DNA of 64,000 bases from Euptelea pleiosperma (lineage: Eukaryota > Streptophyta > Magnoliopsida > Ranunculales > Eupteleaceae). The position numbers were made by a program, and so were the translations under genes. A model generated the notes under the pieces. That model did not search any database. It saw only the letters and a list, made by a program, of their open reading frames with translations, and was not told the origin of the DNA. This document shows, piece by piece, positions 11,681-21,780 of this stretch (position 1 is its first letter; each line of letters starts with the position of its first letter). The stretch is from the NCBI GenBank assembly GCA_035048495.1, contig CM068543.1, forward strand, positions 23,239,751 to 23,303,750. The letters are read 5' to 3'.

Positions 11681-11685
11681 GTAAT

Positions 11686-12070
11686 GACAAAACATTTTAC
11701 ATGGCAATCTTGATGTGCATTATAGAGACACTATTATAAACTCAAATTTGTACAACGATAGATCTTTTCAGGGAAAAAACTATATATCTTCAATTCATCG
11801 TCAAATTGCATGCATGGGCATGCATTACTTGTCAGCACATGTTAGGTGGTGTTTCATGTGGAAAACACTACCTTGAAACTGTTTCGTACAATAATGTATA
11901 TTGCGATGATCTTCAGTTTTGTGTGGAAAGATATAGCAGTAAACGTGTTATAAATGTGTTTCATCATCATAATCATCTATGCCTAATCCCAGAGGTTTGG
12001 GGGTGGCAGCATGAATCCTATTTCACCATTTGACTTTGTTTAAAGCTATATCTTCTGTGAAAGCATAACT
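11686..12070. other. Intron segment between two transposons
   Basis: Non-coding; no repeat family recognised. Confidence 0.4.
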
Positions 12071-12799
12071 CTTCAGATTAGGGCTGCAACTCGGTCGGGT
12101 TGGAGGTCAACCCTAGCCCAACCCAACCTTAAAGGCTGTAAACCCTAACCCAACCCAACCCAAGGTTGGGCCAAGATTTTCCAACCCTATCGGGTTGGGT
12201 CAGGTTAGTCAGGTTGGTCAATTTTCTTAATTTTTTCGTTGATTGGAAAGATTGCTAATTTTTTTTTCAGATTAAAATAATTTATTAGTCAATACAATAA
12301 CCGTTATGCTAACCTTTAAATAATAGCTCAATTTCCAATACATCATAAAAGAAAACATGATATTTTCATAATGAGGGAAAAGTTATTAACTCAAATGCAT
12401 GATAAAATTTAATAAATAATAAAAAAAATAATCGTCAAAGAAAACATGATATTTTCAATATCAACCGATCACATAAAATGTCAAAACGTAGTTTCAGGGA
12501 CATTTTGTAATCTCACACAAGGGTTGTAGTTTTTAAAGACAAACATCCATGGGTTGTTGCATTTGCCAAAATGTAGTGTGGATATTTGTTGGTATACTAA
12601 TACATATATGTAATCTGTATGTCGGGCTCGGATTGGGTCGAGCCTCAACCCTAGCCCCAACCCGATTTTAATCGGGTTACCAAAAATCCGTCCCAAGCCA
12701 AACCCAAGTTCTGAAAGAGCTAACCCAACCCAACCCTAACGTCGGGTTCAACCCGTCGGGCTCGGGTTGACCCGCCCAAGTTGCAGCCCTACTTCAGAT
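12071..12799. mobile_element. hAT-type non-autonomous element with 8-bp target duplication
   Basis: The element spans 12079-12791. It begins TAGGGCTGCAACTCGG and ends CAAGTTGCAGCCCTA, which are inverted copies. It is flanked by CTTCAGAT at 12071-12078 and 12792-12799, an exact 8-bp duplication, the hAT footprint. The interior is rich in CCCAACCC and GGGTTGGG runs and codes for nothing recognisable. Related but diverged ends (GGGTTACAACTTGGGTTAGG) occur near 25927 and 43742, and a half end near 49512. Confidence 0.88.
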
Positions 12800-12891
12800 C
12801 ATTTGTCGTTGTAGCGCGTCTCTTCCAGGGGGCACCCTAGCTAACCCTTGCTCACTTATTACTGCACTTGGTTTACGATGTAGTGGATTCT

Positions 12892-14933
12892 TTCTTAAAC
12901 AATGAAATGGTGGAATTGCACATCATTTTTTGAAATCTCCAAAATACCCCCAAAGCCCATCTGGCTCAAAACTTAAAAGGTAGAATGTAGCGCTAGTATC
13001 CACCACACATGTGGTGCCTATAGATGATCTCCCCCGTCCGTATCAAATGGGATTGGATGCCCGAGATCTATTCTATCTCCATGACTGGTTCTCCCCCTCA
13101 CTCTCTATAGTGTTTCGGTGATTTGCAGAGACTAATGTCCCTGTTGTTGATTTTCCTATTTTCTCTCATTTACTTTCTAGTAGCGTCATGAGTCTGAAGT
13201 TCAAAATAGATTAGTTGGAAAAAAAACAAATGACACTTGCTCAGGCCTATTACAATGCCTCGAAACAAGGGAAAGGGGGACAGATGACACAACGGCGATA
13301 AAACTCACAAGTTGCTTAATTGAATCTACAAGGACATCAACATTCCAATAGTTCAATAATAACAAGTCAATGGATGAACTTGTACCATGAGCAGAGCATA
13401 ATGTTGAATATGTGTTCTCACGGTCTCACTATCCTCAAGACCAACATGGGTGCATGCAATTGTGTCTCGTATCTGAGTGAGAGTGACTTCAGTCAGAGGT
13501 AAGAAAAGTGGTAACATCTCTTTGCAATCTGTGTAGCCATAGCCCAGAGCCATGCTCATGTCCTTCTATATCTCCACTAGACAGCATCAAAATCATTTTC
13601 GCTGCATTCATAGAATAGATCCATATTCTTGCAAAAAACACAACCAACATAAAAACAGAAATGATGAAATTACCAAGATAAAAAATGAGATTGTGCGTTG
13701 ATTTATAGGTAATTGTGATAACTTTTTTTTCCCAGTAGAGACTTGGAAAAATAGAGCACATGAAATGGTTGTTTTATTGGTCACTGTGATACGCTGTTTT
13801 TCTAGAAGAGACTTGAAAAAACTGAGTACATGAGATATGTTTACTGGTTGCAGATTTTAAACCTTTGTTTCTCTGCTTTTGAAAATAGTAGGCAACACTA
13901 AAAGATAATAAGAAAATAATAGGCAACACTAAAAGATAATAATTTGTTGGATGAAGAGATTAAGGTTCTTACAACAGGAACCCAAGATGGGGGGGACGGA
14001 GGTTGTAGAAAAGTTAGAAATCCCTCATGGGAAAAATTATTTTGCTTGCGTAAACATTAGATATAAGCAAGCGTTGGAGCATTAAAGCACATAGATGAAG
14101 GCCTTGATTTGCACCACAAAGAATTTGTTGGGGGTTTGATCTTGTTCTTAGTCTTTCAACAGGCACATATTTGGAACTCTTCAAGATTTTGTAATGGCTG
14201 AAATGACCCAAGTGAGAATAGATTCTTCGACTTACCACAACCTTCTACATAGAAGATCATCAAGTTTGCAAACGTGCTATGGGGCATGACTTTCTTTCTT
14301 AGTGCCGCAAATTCTGCAGAGATTGAGGACATGTTTTCTTCATGTTCAGGAAGCTATTCTTTTCTGCCATGACAATGTTCTCCAAGCTGTTGCATGTCTC
14401 GATGGATCAACTTTTTAGTTCCCTTGCATTTTATGAGCACAACAATTCCTACAACCAAGGATACTTCAACAATTGTCGATGTTAGAACTTGAGTTTTATA
14501 TAGAAGTCTCATTGGAGTTGTAGTAGGATTGGTGTTCGGGTTTCTGGGTTTCAATTTGAAACTTGTGAGAAAGGAGAAAAGAAATCTAGAGGAGGAATTG
14601 GGTGGTGGATTCGATTGGGACAGAAAGATAGGGACTTAAAAAAGCACCTTGAAATTTTACATTTTCTGTTTCTGTTTCATCTCCTTTAAATCCCTCATCC
14701 AAGAACTACAATAAATGGTGAAACATGAGACAAGATGAAGAAACACAATACAAGAAAGGGGGAGAACTAGTCATGGAGATAGAATAGACCTTGGCCGTCC
14801 GATCTTGTGTGATACGGATAATGGAGATCGTCCACAGGCGCTACGTGTGGTGGATACTGGCATTGCATTGGGCTAGACAGGTTTTGGGATTTCGAAAAAT
14901 AATGGGCAATTCCATCATTTCATTGTTTAAGAA
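12892..14933. mobile_element. 2-kb element with about 200-bp terminal inverted repeats
   Basis: The left arm (about 12892-13100) and the right arm (about 14757-14933) are imperfect inverted copies. Both contain TTCTTAAACAATGAAATG at the outer edge, then GTATCCACCACAC and TCTATTCTATCTCCATGACT. Long arms suggest a Mutator-like carrier, but I could not see a target duplication. The interior has short minus-strand frames at 13353-13761 and 14014-14554 that I do not recognise; they may be captured gene pieces or chance. Confidence 0.7.
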
Positions 14934-15488
14934 GGTTAGAAATCATAGCATTTTTATTCTTACTCGGTAGGTGCACTCACTACAGGAGCTGTAGCGTGGC
15001 AAACTCTTATTTTTTTATAACGAATCTTTATTTTGACCTTTATGGAATCGAAGCCAGAATTGATTTTCTTTGATATCTGACATAATGCATGAAAGGATCC
15101 TTAAACAACCATAGGATGGTCTGAAAATCATTACGAAACACTACTACAAGATGTTCTATTTTTCCATAGAAATGTGTCCGCCCAAAACTTAGCAATCCAA
15201 TAAGGCTTTCGTGGTCAAATATTTACTCTTTGAATATTTGTTTCATTCGTCGGGTCAGCCCATGACCTCTCAGAATAAATGAATTGGTTCCTGGTTCGTT
15301 CCGCCATCCCACCCAATGAATCATTAGGATTCGTTTTCAATAGAATCTTCGATGGTAAGAAGGAAGAGCTAAAAAAAAAACCTTGCGACTACTGGTTTCA
15401 GTAGTGGAGTCTTCCTGCCTGCTCCTTAGCCGATAGCTGCTTCCATCATTTCATTGTTTAAGAAGGTTAGAAATCATAGCATTTTTAT
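14910..15488. repeat. 48-bp direct repeats around an organelle-like insert
   Basis: The same 48 bp (beginning TTCCATCATTTCATTGTTTA, ending GCATTTTTAT) stands at 14910-14957 and 15441-15488. The 483 bp between them are unlike their surroundings. Phrases such as CATTCGTCGGGTCAGCCC, AATGAATCATTAGGATTCG and ACTACAAGATGTTCTA look to me like plastid intergenic or ycf1-region DNA, from memory only. The first copy overlaps the right end of the 2-kb TIR element, so this insertion is younger than that element. Confidence 0.5.
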
Positions 15489-16055
15489 CTAAAGGGATTA
15501 TACGTAAGATTCAAATCGTTTGGGTTAATATTTGATTTCAACCTTAGGATTTTAAGAACACTGTCTCGTCTTTGTTATGGCCAAGTCCCACTTGAAAGTC
15601 GAGTCTTTAAACCTTGATTGGTACAAATTGAATTTTGCTTGATCTAATACTTCAAATTTCAAAATAATAAAAATTCTGTCAAACTACTGTTGGATCACTG
15701 TATGTCTTTTCTTAATAATTTAGAAATAATATTCTAACCTTCGAAGCAATAGTGCTTGGCCGCTTGCATGGCACTTTCTTGCTTTGGGAGCTTCATCCCG
15801 AGGCATTATGGTTTACATTGCCCAAACATCATTTACCATTACTAAAATATCAAGAGAGGTGGAAAATATCCTATTATTTTTGAAGCTGTTCATAATTAAA
15901 AATTGTTTTCCTGTAAACAACTAAAATGTCATTGCCTTTTGGAAGTTCATAAAATTAGCCTTAAAATAGTCCAAAGTTATCTTGGATCTTCGCATAACTG
16001 AAATGGGCATTCATTTTAGTGGCTAGGAAGCATATCTTGAAATTCCCTTGGTATT
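15489..16055. other. Intron segment, nothing recognised
   Basis: No repeat, gene or structured element seen. Confidence 0.35.
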
Positions 16056-17150
16056 ACTATAAACGTCCTTGAGGGGGGAGGGGGGCTTGAATAGGATAAT
16101 ATTGGGGCTTGAATAGGATAATATTGAATCCTTTAAAAATTATGCGGATTAAGGTTAGATTCAATAACTCAATATCTAATCACACAAGCATTCACTCATA
16201 AACAAATAATCAAACGAGCAAAGTAAAGAGGGAATTGAGACAAAGAGAACACGTCACAACACAGAGTTATAGTGGTTCAGTGTTCGCACACCTACATCCA
16301 CTGTCACACGCTCAATCGAGCTCAATTCACTATTCAATCAAGCAATACACTTTAACAATTGAATAACCAATGGCTAGCAAAATCGCTATCCCAGACATGA
16401 GAGATCAAAATCTCTCACACACCTATTTACACTATAGGCGAGCAATCTACCGCCTAGTTCTGCTCTAGGTCAAGCCGAGTCAAGACGCGTCTCAACTTTA
16501 GTAGGAATTTTCCCACATGGTTTCGAGTGAGTGAAGACTCACTAGAACTCAATCTGAGTTTGGGTGATATAATACCTCCTAGAGGTTCAAACCAAAAAGA
16601 CTTACCTCTCGAGGAGCCGAGAAGAAAATCCACGGAGCTTTAGAATCAAGCTCCTCACAAAGTGGTGCAAATCCGAGTGATGATCGATTTTCATTAGGCA
16701 CGTGCGTTCATCACGATTGTAGAGATCACAAGTAACCGCACCCACCAAATCTCCTTCAACGAATCTTCTCAAGAATGATGATGCATGGAGATTCGGTCTC
16801 AAACAAATAAGCTCTCAAGTCTAGGGTTTTTGCACAAACTAGCTCAAGAATACTCTCAAAATTCGTATCCTAAAAGGCCAAAAGTCAAGCTTAAATAGAG
16901 CACCAAGGAGGCCCTTCAACGGACAGAATTTCCCGAAATGGAAAGTGCTCGGTCGACCCAATAAAGTGCGGTCGACCGAGGTAGTGAGCGGGGGCGACCC
17001 AAGAAAGAAGGGGCGCCCTTGCTATTTTCAGATAGTGAGCTTGAAAGAGCGGGCGGCCCATATAAGAGTGGTCGACCGAGGTCACCTCGGTCGCCCCAAG
17101 AGTCGCGGGCGCCTGAGCTCACAAACCCTACCAAAACAAGGCCCGACAAT
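16056..17150. mobile_element. Probable LTR-retrotransposon fragment or solo LTR
   Basis: It contains a 27-bp direct duplication (GGGGCTTGAATAGGATAATA twice at about 16083-16126). The phrase ATAGTGGTTCAGTGTTCGC near 16270 is of a type common in plant LTRs. A GC-rich patch at 16945-17105 has repeated GGTCGACC palindromes. I found no coding domain, primer site or matching second LTR, so the class is a guess from texture. Confidence 0.35.
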
Positions 17151-18203
17151 CACCTAACCAAACCAAATGCACACCCATAAGTGTAACCAAACCCACAAAC
17201 CTTCCAAACACCTGTAGAGTGACTTTGTGAAAGACGCCTGGCCGTTTCCTGGACAATTGTTGCAGTGGGCTGAGTGTTGTGAAGCTTGAGTCTCTTCGTT
17301 TGGTCGATCGACACACTTCATGATGGGTTGAATGGAGCTCCTCACACTAAAGTTATCAACGTACAAGTAAATGTCCTTTTTGTCATGGAATCTGACAATT
17401 ACAAATGTGTTTTTCATATCTCGTCCACTTCTCTTTGTGTTGTACTCGGGCTCTCGCCTCGTGAAACTATCTGAAAGTAAAGACGATAAAGTTGATGGTG
17501 TAGCACAGGCCCAATTGATTCAACTGCTTCTGTAGATTTATCGACTAGAGATAAACCTGCAAGGAAGACATGGAATTCATAGGAAAATATGAAAAAAGGG
17601 TTGTTGCAATTTTCCAATAATGGACTGAATAGAGTAGAAATGAAGAATAAATCTATTTACTAATAATCAAAGCTCCCAACTTAACTCTCAAATAAAATTC
17701 AAAACTCAAGATAGATCCATATTATTGACGTATAAGACTAAATCTAAAGATATTGGAAAGAAAAATTACTAATCCTGTCAATTATGATGAATAGAAAGCT
17801 TCTTAAACACCCTACCAACTTCAAATACTTGTAGAAACAACTATTACTTGTTATAAAGCTCACTCCAACTAAAGACTTTGAGAAACTTTTCTAAAACACA
17901 AACTTAACATAACTAGCACATTTGATTTTAAATCCTGCCTAAAAAAACACAAAAATAAAACCTGATAGACTGCTGGACATCAGCCTCTATTGACCAACAT
18001 GGGGCCTACTCTTCCCATACAGGAGGGAGGAAGATATGATGTAAGCTTGGACCGCTTGGTATACCCTGCTGTTCTTGCCCCTGCATCAAATTTTGTTTGG
18101 TAACTAGTACATTTTGAGCCTTTGTCAAATTGCTAAGACATTTCTATGTTGTGGACCAAACTTCATTTGGAAGGTTTTCATAAATTGGTGATGTTTTATG
18201 TAG
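17151..18203. other. End of the 13-kb intron
   Basis: Non-coding AT-rich sequence leading to the 3' splice site at 18203. No repeat recognised. Confidence 0.4.
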
Positions 18204-18383
18204 GCTTCAAGAAGAAAGGTTTCAACATGCCCTTTGTGCAAGGCTAGTTTTGTGAGCATCACAAAGGTGGATGGTGCTGCCTCTTCTGATCAAAAAATAT
18301 ACTCGCAGACTATTCCATTCGCCTCGTCTGCAACAGATATTTTCGTGCTTCCTGATTGGGAGATTTCCAGTTTTAGAGCCCAG
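18204..18383 (+). CDS. RING/PHD nuclear protein, exon completing the RING
   Basis: This is a 180-nt exon (60 codons, phase 0 at both ends), with AG at 18202-18203 and GTAAAG at 18384. It opens [16 protein letters not shown], so CPLC supplies the last zinc-ligand pair of the RING begun 13 kb upstream. The rest ([20 protein letters not shown]) is a linker to the zinc module in the next exon. The exact phase agreement across so large an intron supports one gene rather than two fragments. Confidence 0.85.
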
Positions 18384-18980
18384 GTAAAGATCTATGCTAC
18401 CTTTTTATTAGTGAAGGACTAAAGCTCCCTAACATTCATAGATAACCTGGGCAATTCAGGCCCTTGTATTGAATGAGAACTTCTTTGATCTCTCTCTCTC
18501 TCTCTCTCTCATTTCTATATGGTTCATACATCTTTGTGATGTTGCTTTGATCTTTCATAATGCAAGGAATGGTGGGATATTTTAGAGTTATACTTGATCA
18601 CATTACAGGCCTTTCACTTTATGCAAAGGCCAAAGGCATACATGTGAGGGTCCACCCCAATCCATTCGATGGTGGTGAGTCCTGCTTAGGAGATATCCTA
18701 GCCCATAAACTGACCTGATTGGATGCTCCTGTCTGTTTGGTAAAGGGCCTCTTGTGTGGACCTGTGCCCATGGGTTTGTTTTTTTTTTGACAGCCAAAAG
18801 AATGCAGTTGCTCGGATTATTAAGATTCTTTTATCAGGTTGTTAGTTTCACCTCATTGACTGGATGGTTTGCCTAACACTGATGTAGTATCCTTCATTCC
18901 CCAAATATGTTTAGCATTTTCATATGAATGTGCCAGTTTTCAAGGCTAATTCTTCTTTCGTTTGTTTCTGGATTGATTAG
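18384..18980 (+). other. Last intron of the RING/PHD gene
   Basis: It runs from GTAAAG to GATTGATTAG. A (CT)n microsatellite lies at about 18490-18510. Confidence 0.75.
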
Positions 18981-19157
18981 TCCTCAGCAGCATCAGTTTG
19001 TTGTGAATGTCGCTCCCGAGAACCTGAGGATCTTCTTATTAGCTGTCGTCTCTGCCGGAGTGGATGGATTCATTCCTACTGCCTAGACCCTCCTTTGGTT
19101 CCGTGGACATGCCTTAACTGCAGGGATCTCCGAATGCTCTATCATCGCATCCATTAG
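18981..19157 (+). CDS. RING/PHD nuclear protein, terminal exon
   Basis: 58 codons plus TAG (19155-19157). The exon encodes CCEC, then [18 protein letters not shown] and PWTCLNC. This is a Cys/His pattern of PHD-like type (C-x2-C, C-x2-C, H-x2-C, C-x2-C). PHD modules usually bind histone tails. With the RING it points to a chromatin- or DNA-repair-linked E3 ligase, an inference from domain content. The frame is intact, so the gene looks functional despite its loaded intron. Confidence 0.83.
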   Translation, partial: SSAASVCCECRSREPEDLLISCRLCRSGWIHSYCLDPPLVPWTCLNCRDLRMLYHRIH

Positions 19158-20382
19158 TTTGCTAATCCTTCATATTGATGTACTGGATCCCAAATGTAAG
19201 AATTCATCTCAACACTGTTCATTTCTGACAATAATTGGACTTGGAATCCAAAGTTGGCTCATTGATTTTTAAATCTACGTGATATATACTTGATCCCTGG
19301 ATGAAAGCTGTGATATCTCTATTCATAATTGTGGACACATATGTTAATGTATGGTAATGCAGTGTGCTGGCTCACAAGGATATGTTGAAGCATTGGATAA
19401 TGATGCCATAGCCCTATGGCCTTGGGGTATCAATTTACTGTTTAACATGGGAATCCTAGCTACCTTTATTTTGTTGACCATAATATGATCACTCCCTACT
19501 CCCTAGAGAACGGCTTGGATTCCCATTACATGTACTCTTCTGGCTACTGAGTCATTGGCCCAAAGCATTACTTTGGGTGGAGTAGGAAGCTAAGTTTATA
19601 TAGATAATACACTCAAGGGAATCATCTATGTATTTACCAGTGAAGAAACTCTTCCAATGAATACTCAACTCAGTTTCTCTTCAGAGTTTCCAGTCTTCAA
19701 TCTTTTGCTTCCCATCCCGTAGTAGTCATACTCACAGCCGTATTTGATTTGATTCTGTAACATTTCACCATTCCAAATGTCTCTAGGGATGACATTCAAC
19801 AACTCAGGATCATAGCCGTGTAAAGTTACAAGATTAGTGCTGTATTCTTTTACTCATACATGATTTTCAATCCTTCAATATATCCATGCTTGAATCATGG
19901 AATACATTATCTACTAGGTGCAGGAACACTACCAAAGACATCCTCAAGAATTAGGTAGCATCTGAACAACCAAAGGTGTAGAACGAATTTGAATTCTTCA
20001 TTCTTTAGCAATTCAAACTGTGTGGACCAATGGAGGTAAAAATCCAATAGTTGGATCTTTACCACACACAACAGTCTTAAGTAAAATTCCAATAGTTGGC
20101 TAGTATTTGTAGGTGGGAGTGGTCCTTCTCGGTTAAGGGCTTGACAAGCTTTATGCTATAAGGAGTGAGGTTTTGTCAGTAATTCTATTTCAGTCATGGG
20201 TGTTCCAAGGTAACCTGTTCTGTGCTCTTCCAATAGTGGTCGGGCTCTAGGTATGTCTTACCGGCTTTATGCCGCAGGTGGCATACCAGTGGTCAATTAT
20301 TAGGTTATTCTCTATAGATTGGGTCACTTGGTCGGGAATTATACATGTCTGACCTCAAAAGGGTTTCTTGTGAGTAAAACTT
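19158..20382 (+). other. 3' UTR and downstream flank
   Basis: The first few hundred bases after TAG at 19157 should be 3' UTR; the end is not marked by a clear polyadenylation signal I would trust. From about 19900 on, no gene or repeat is recognised. Confidence 0.4.
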
Positions 20383-20777
20383 CTGTCACTGCGTTTTGAC
20401 AGATGCTTCTATCACAAAGCACAATACAAGCCACGAGGCACACGCTTAGTGGATGCTGACCGTATGGATGTTTGGCCAGTCCCTCGGTGGATCTCTAGAC
20501 AAAATCAACCTGATTAGTGATTTCTAAGCGATTCGATTGAAGTTATTTTCATTGGTTGATTTTAATGGGCGTTATTTATTGGAAAAATTTGTGGAAAAAA
20601 TGGCTGTTATTTCCGTTATCTTTCGTTTGTGAAAATTTGAATTCCAGTGCCATTTTTTTCCCCTTTTTCGTTATTATCCCGTTTATGCTCCTGAGTGTTG
20701 CAAATCGCTATAACGACGGTTATAACGGAAAAAAAGGTAACACCCCAGTCCGTTATAACGGCCCCTTTTAAACCTTG
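20383..20777. mobile_element. Partial GAGTAAAACTT-family MITE joined to a partial hAT MITE
   Basis: The left part (20383-20568) starts GAGTAAAACTTCTGTCAC and contains CCGTATGGATGTTTGGCCAG and CCTGATTAGTGATTTCTAA, as in the copy at 32265. From about 20569 it changes into the CCGTTATAACGG family, ending GGCCCCTTTTAAACCTTG at 20777. The right half of the first MITE is missing. Confidence 0.6.
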
Positions 20778-21419
20778 ATCTAAACAACAATTACTAACCC
20801 CAATATGTCTCTTACCAACTATAGATAAAAACTAACCTAATAAAATAATAAAAAACTATTATTTTATTGAGAGTCTGTATATGAATAATAATATAAGAAA
20901 TGCTAATCATTTTATTGAGAGTCTGTATATGAATGATAATATAAGCAAAAATCCAAAAATCAACATGGTTTTCAAACAAAAATTGGATTTAGGGCACATC
21001 TCTCTGCCCTGAGAGAGTTAGGTGAACCCTCGAAGATCGGAGGGTTCAATCCCCTAAGGTTCTTGACTACGGTAATCATCTCACATTTTTGGGTCACTCT
21101 GCTTAGTCTGGGTCTGCCCCTGAGCCTCGTGATGCTGGAAGATCGTGGTTATGTCCCGTAAGGCTAGGAACACTCCACCGAGATCCTAAGGTTGAAATAG
21201 TGGCACGAGTAGCTTGTCCCTTGGTCATCTAAACATTCATAAAAAATACGCGCTGAGTGTCGAAAAATAAGATTCGTACATATTATATGTATATATACAA
21301 CAATCAGAGTTCTCATGAATAATTCTATTGTTTAGATGTGACCATAAGTTCTTTTGAGAAAGTGTGATATTCTACTATTCACGTGGCAAAAAAAAAAAAA
21401 AAAAAAAAAGAAAGCCTAA
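20778..21419. other. Internal part of a decayed gypsy-type element
   Basis: It lies inside the element whose LTR starts at 21435 (minus orientation), so it would be leader or gag region, but no gag is readable. A poly-A run of about 20 lies at 21388-21408. A tandem-like repeat, TTTTATTGAGAGTCTGTATA, occurs near 20862 and 20913. Confidence 0.35.
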
Positions 21420-21431
21420 GCTCTAATACCA
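21420..21431 (-). other. Primer-binding site of a gypsy-type relic
   Basis: On the minus strand TGGTATTAGAGC lies three bases after the LTR end (AAG spacer). It matches the Met-tRNA primer site TGGTATCAGAGC except for one base. Confidence 0.6.
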
Positions 21432-21780
21432 CTTTGTTACGTCGAAATTTGAGATCCATGACTCGATCAGTTATCCATGGTCGACCCTGAAACCCACGAC
21501 TAAGGTACGAGGAAAATTCAAAAGTTTCTATACTTGGCAAAATTTTCAAAATAGCTCCATAATGAAGTTTCTTAGAATTTGCCTAAAACTTATAGATAGT
21601 TAGGAAAATTATTAAATATAAAAATAACTTCGAAATAAGATTAACAAAGGTGTAAAAAGACCAAAATACTCTTGGGGAAAAAATGACCTAAAAACTTTAA
21701 AATTTGAACGTTTCTGAAAACTTCCATTAAAATTACAACTAATTTCCTACATTACTCTCAATTCACATTTAAACATAAAA

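Larger units (their letters stand above)
5140..18203 (+). other. 13-kb intron inside the RING finger
   Basis: The intron begins GTATGC at 5140 and ends TTTTATGTAG at 18203. Joining 5139 to 18204 keeps phase 0 and places CPLC exactly where the last RING cysteine pair belongs. It is enlarged by nested mobile DNA: a copia element, a hAT element, a 2-kb TIR element, an organelle-like insert and a probable LTR fragment, each annotated separately. All but the copia element and its coding relics show no protein I can name. Confidence 0.75.

Noticed and set aside
18490..18510. CT repeat as a regulatory GAGA site
   Set aside because: It is inside the last intron and looks like an ordinary microsatellite.
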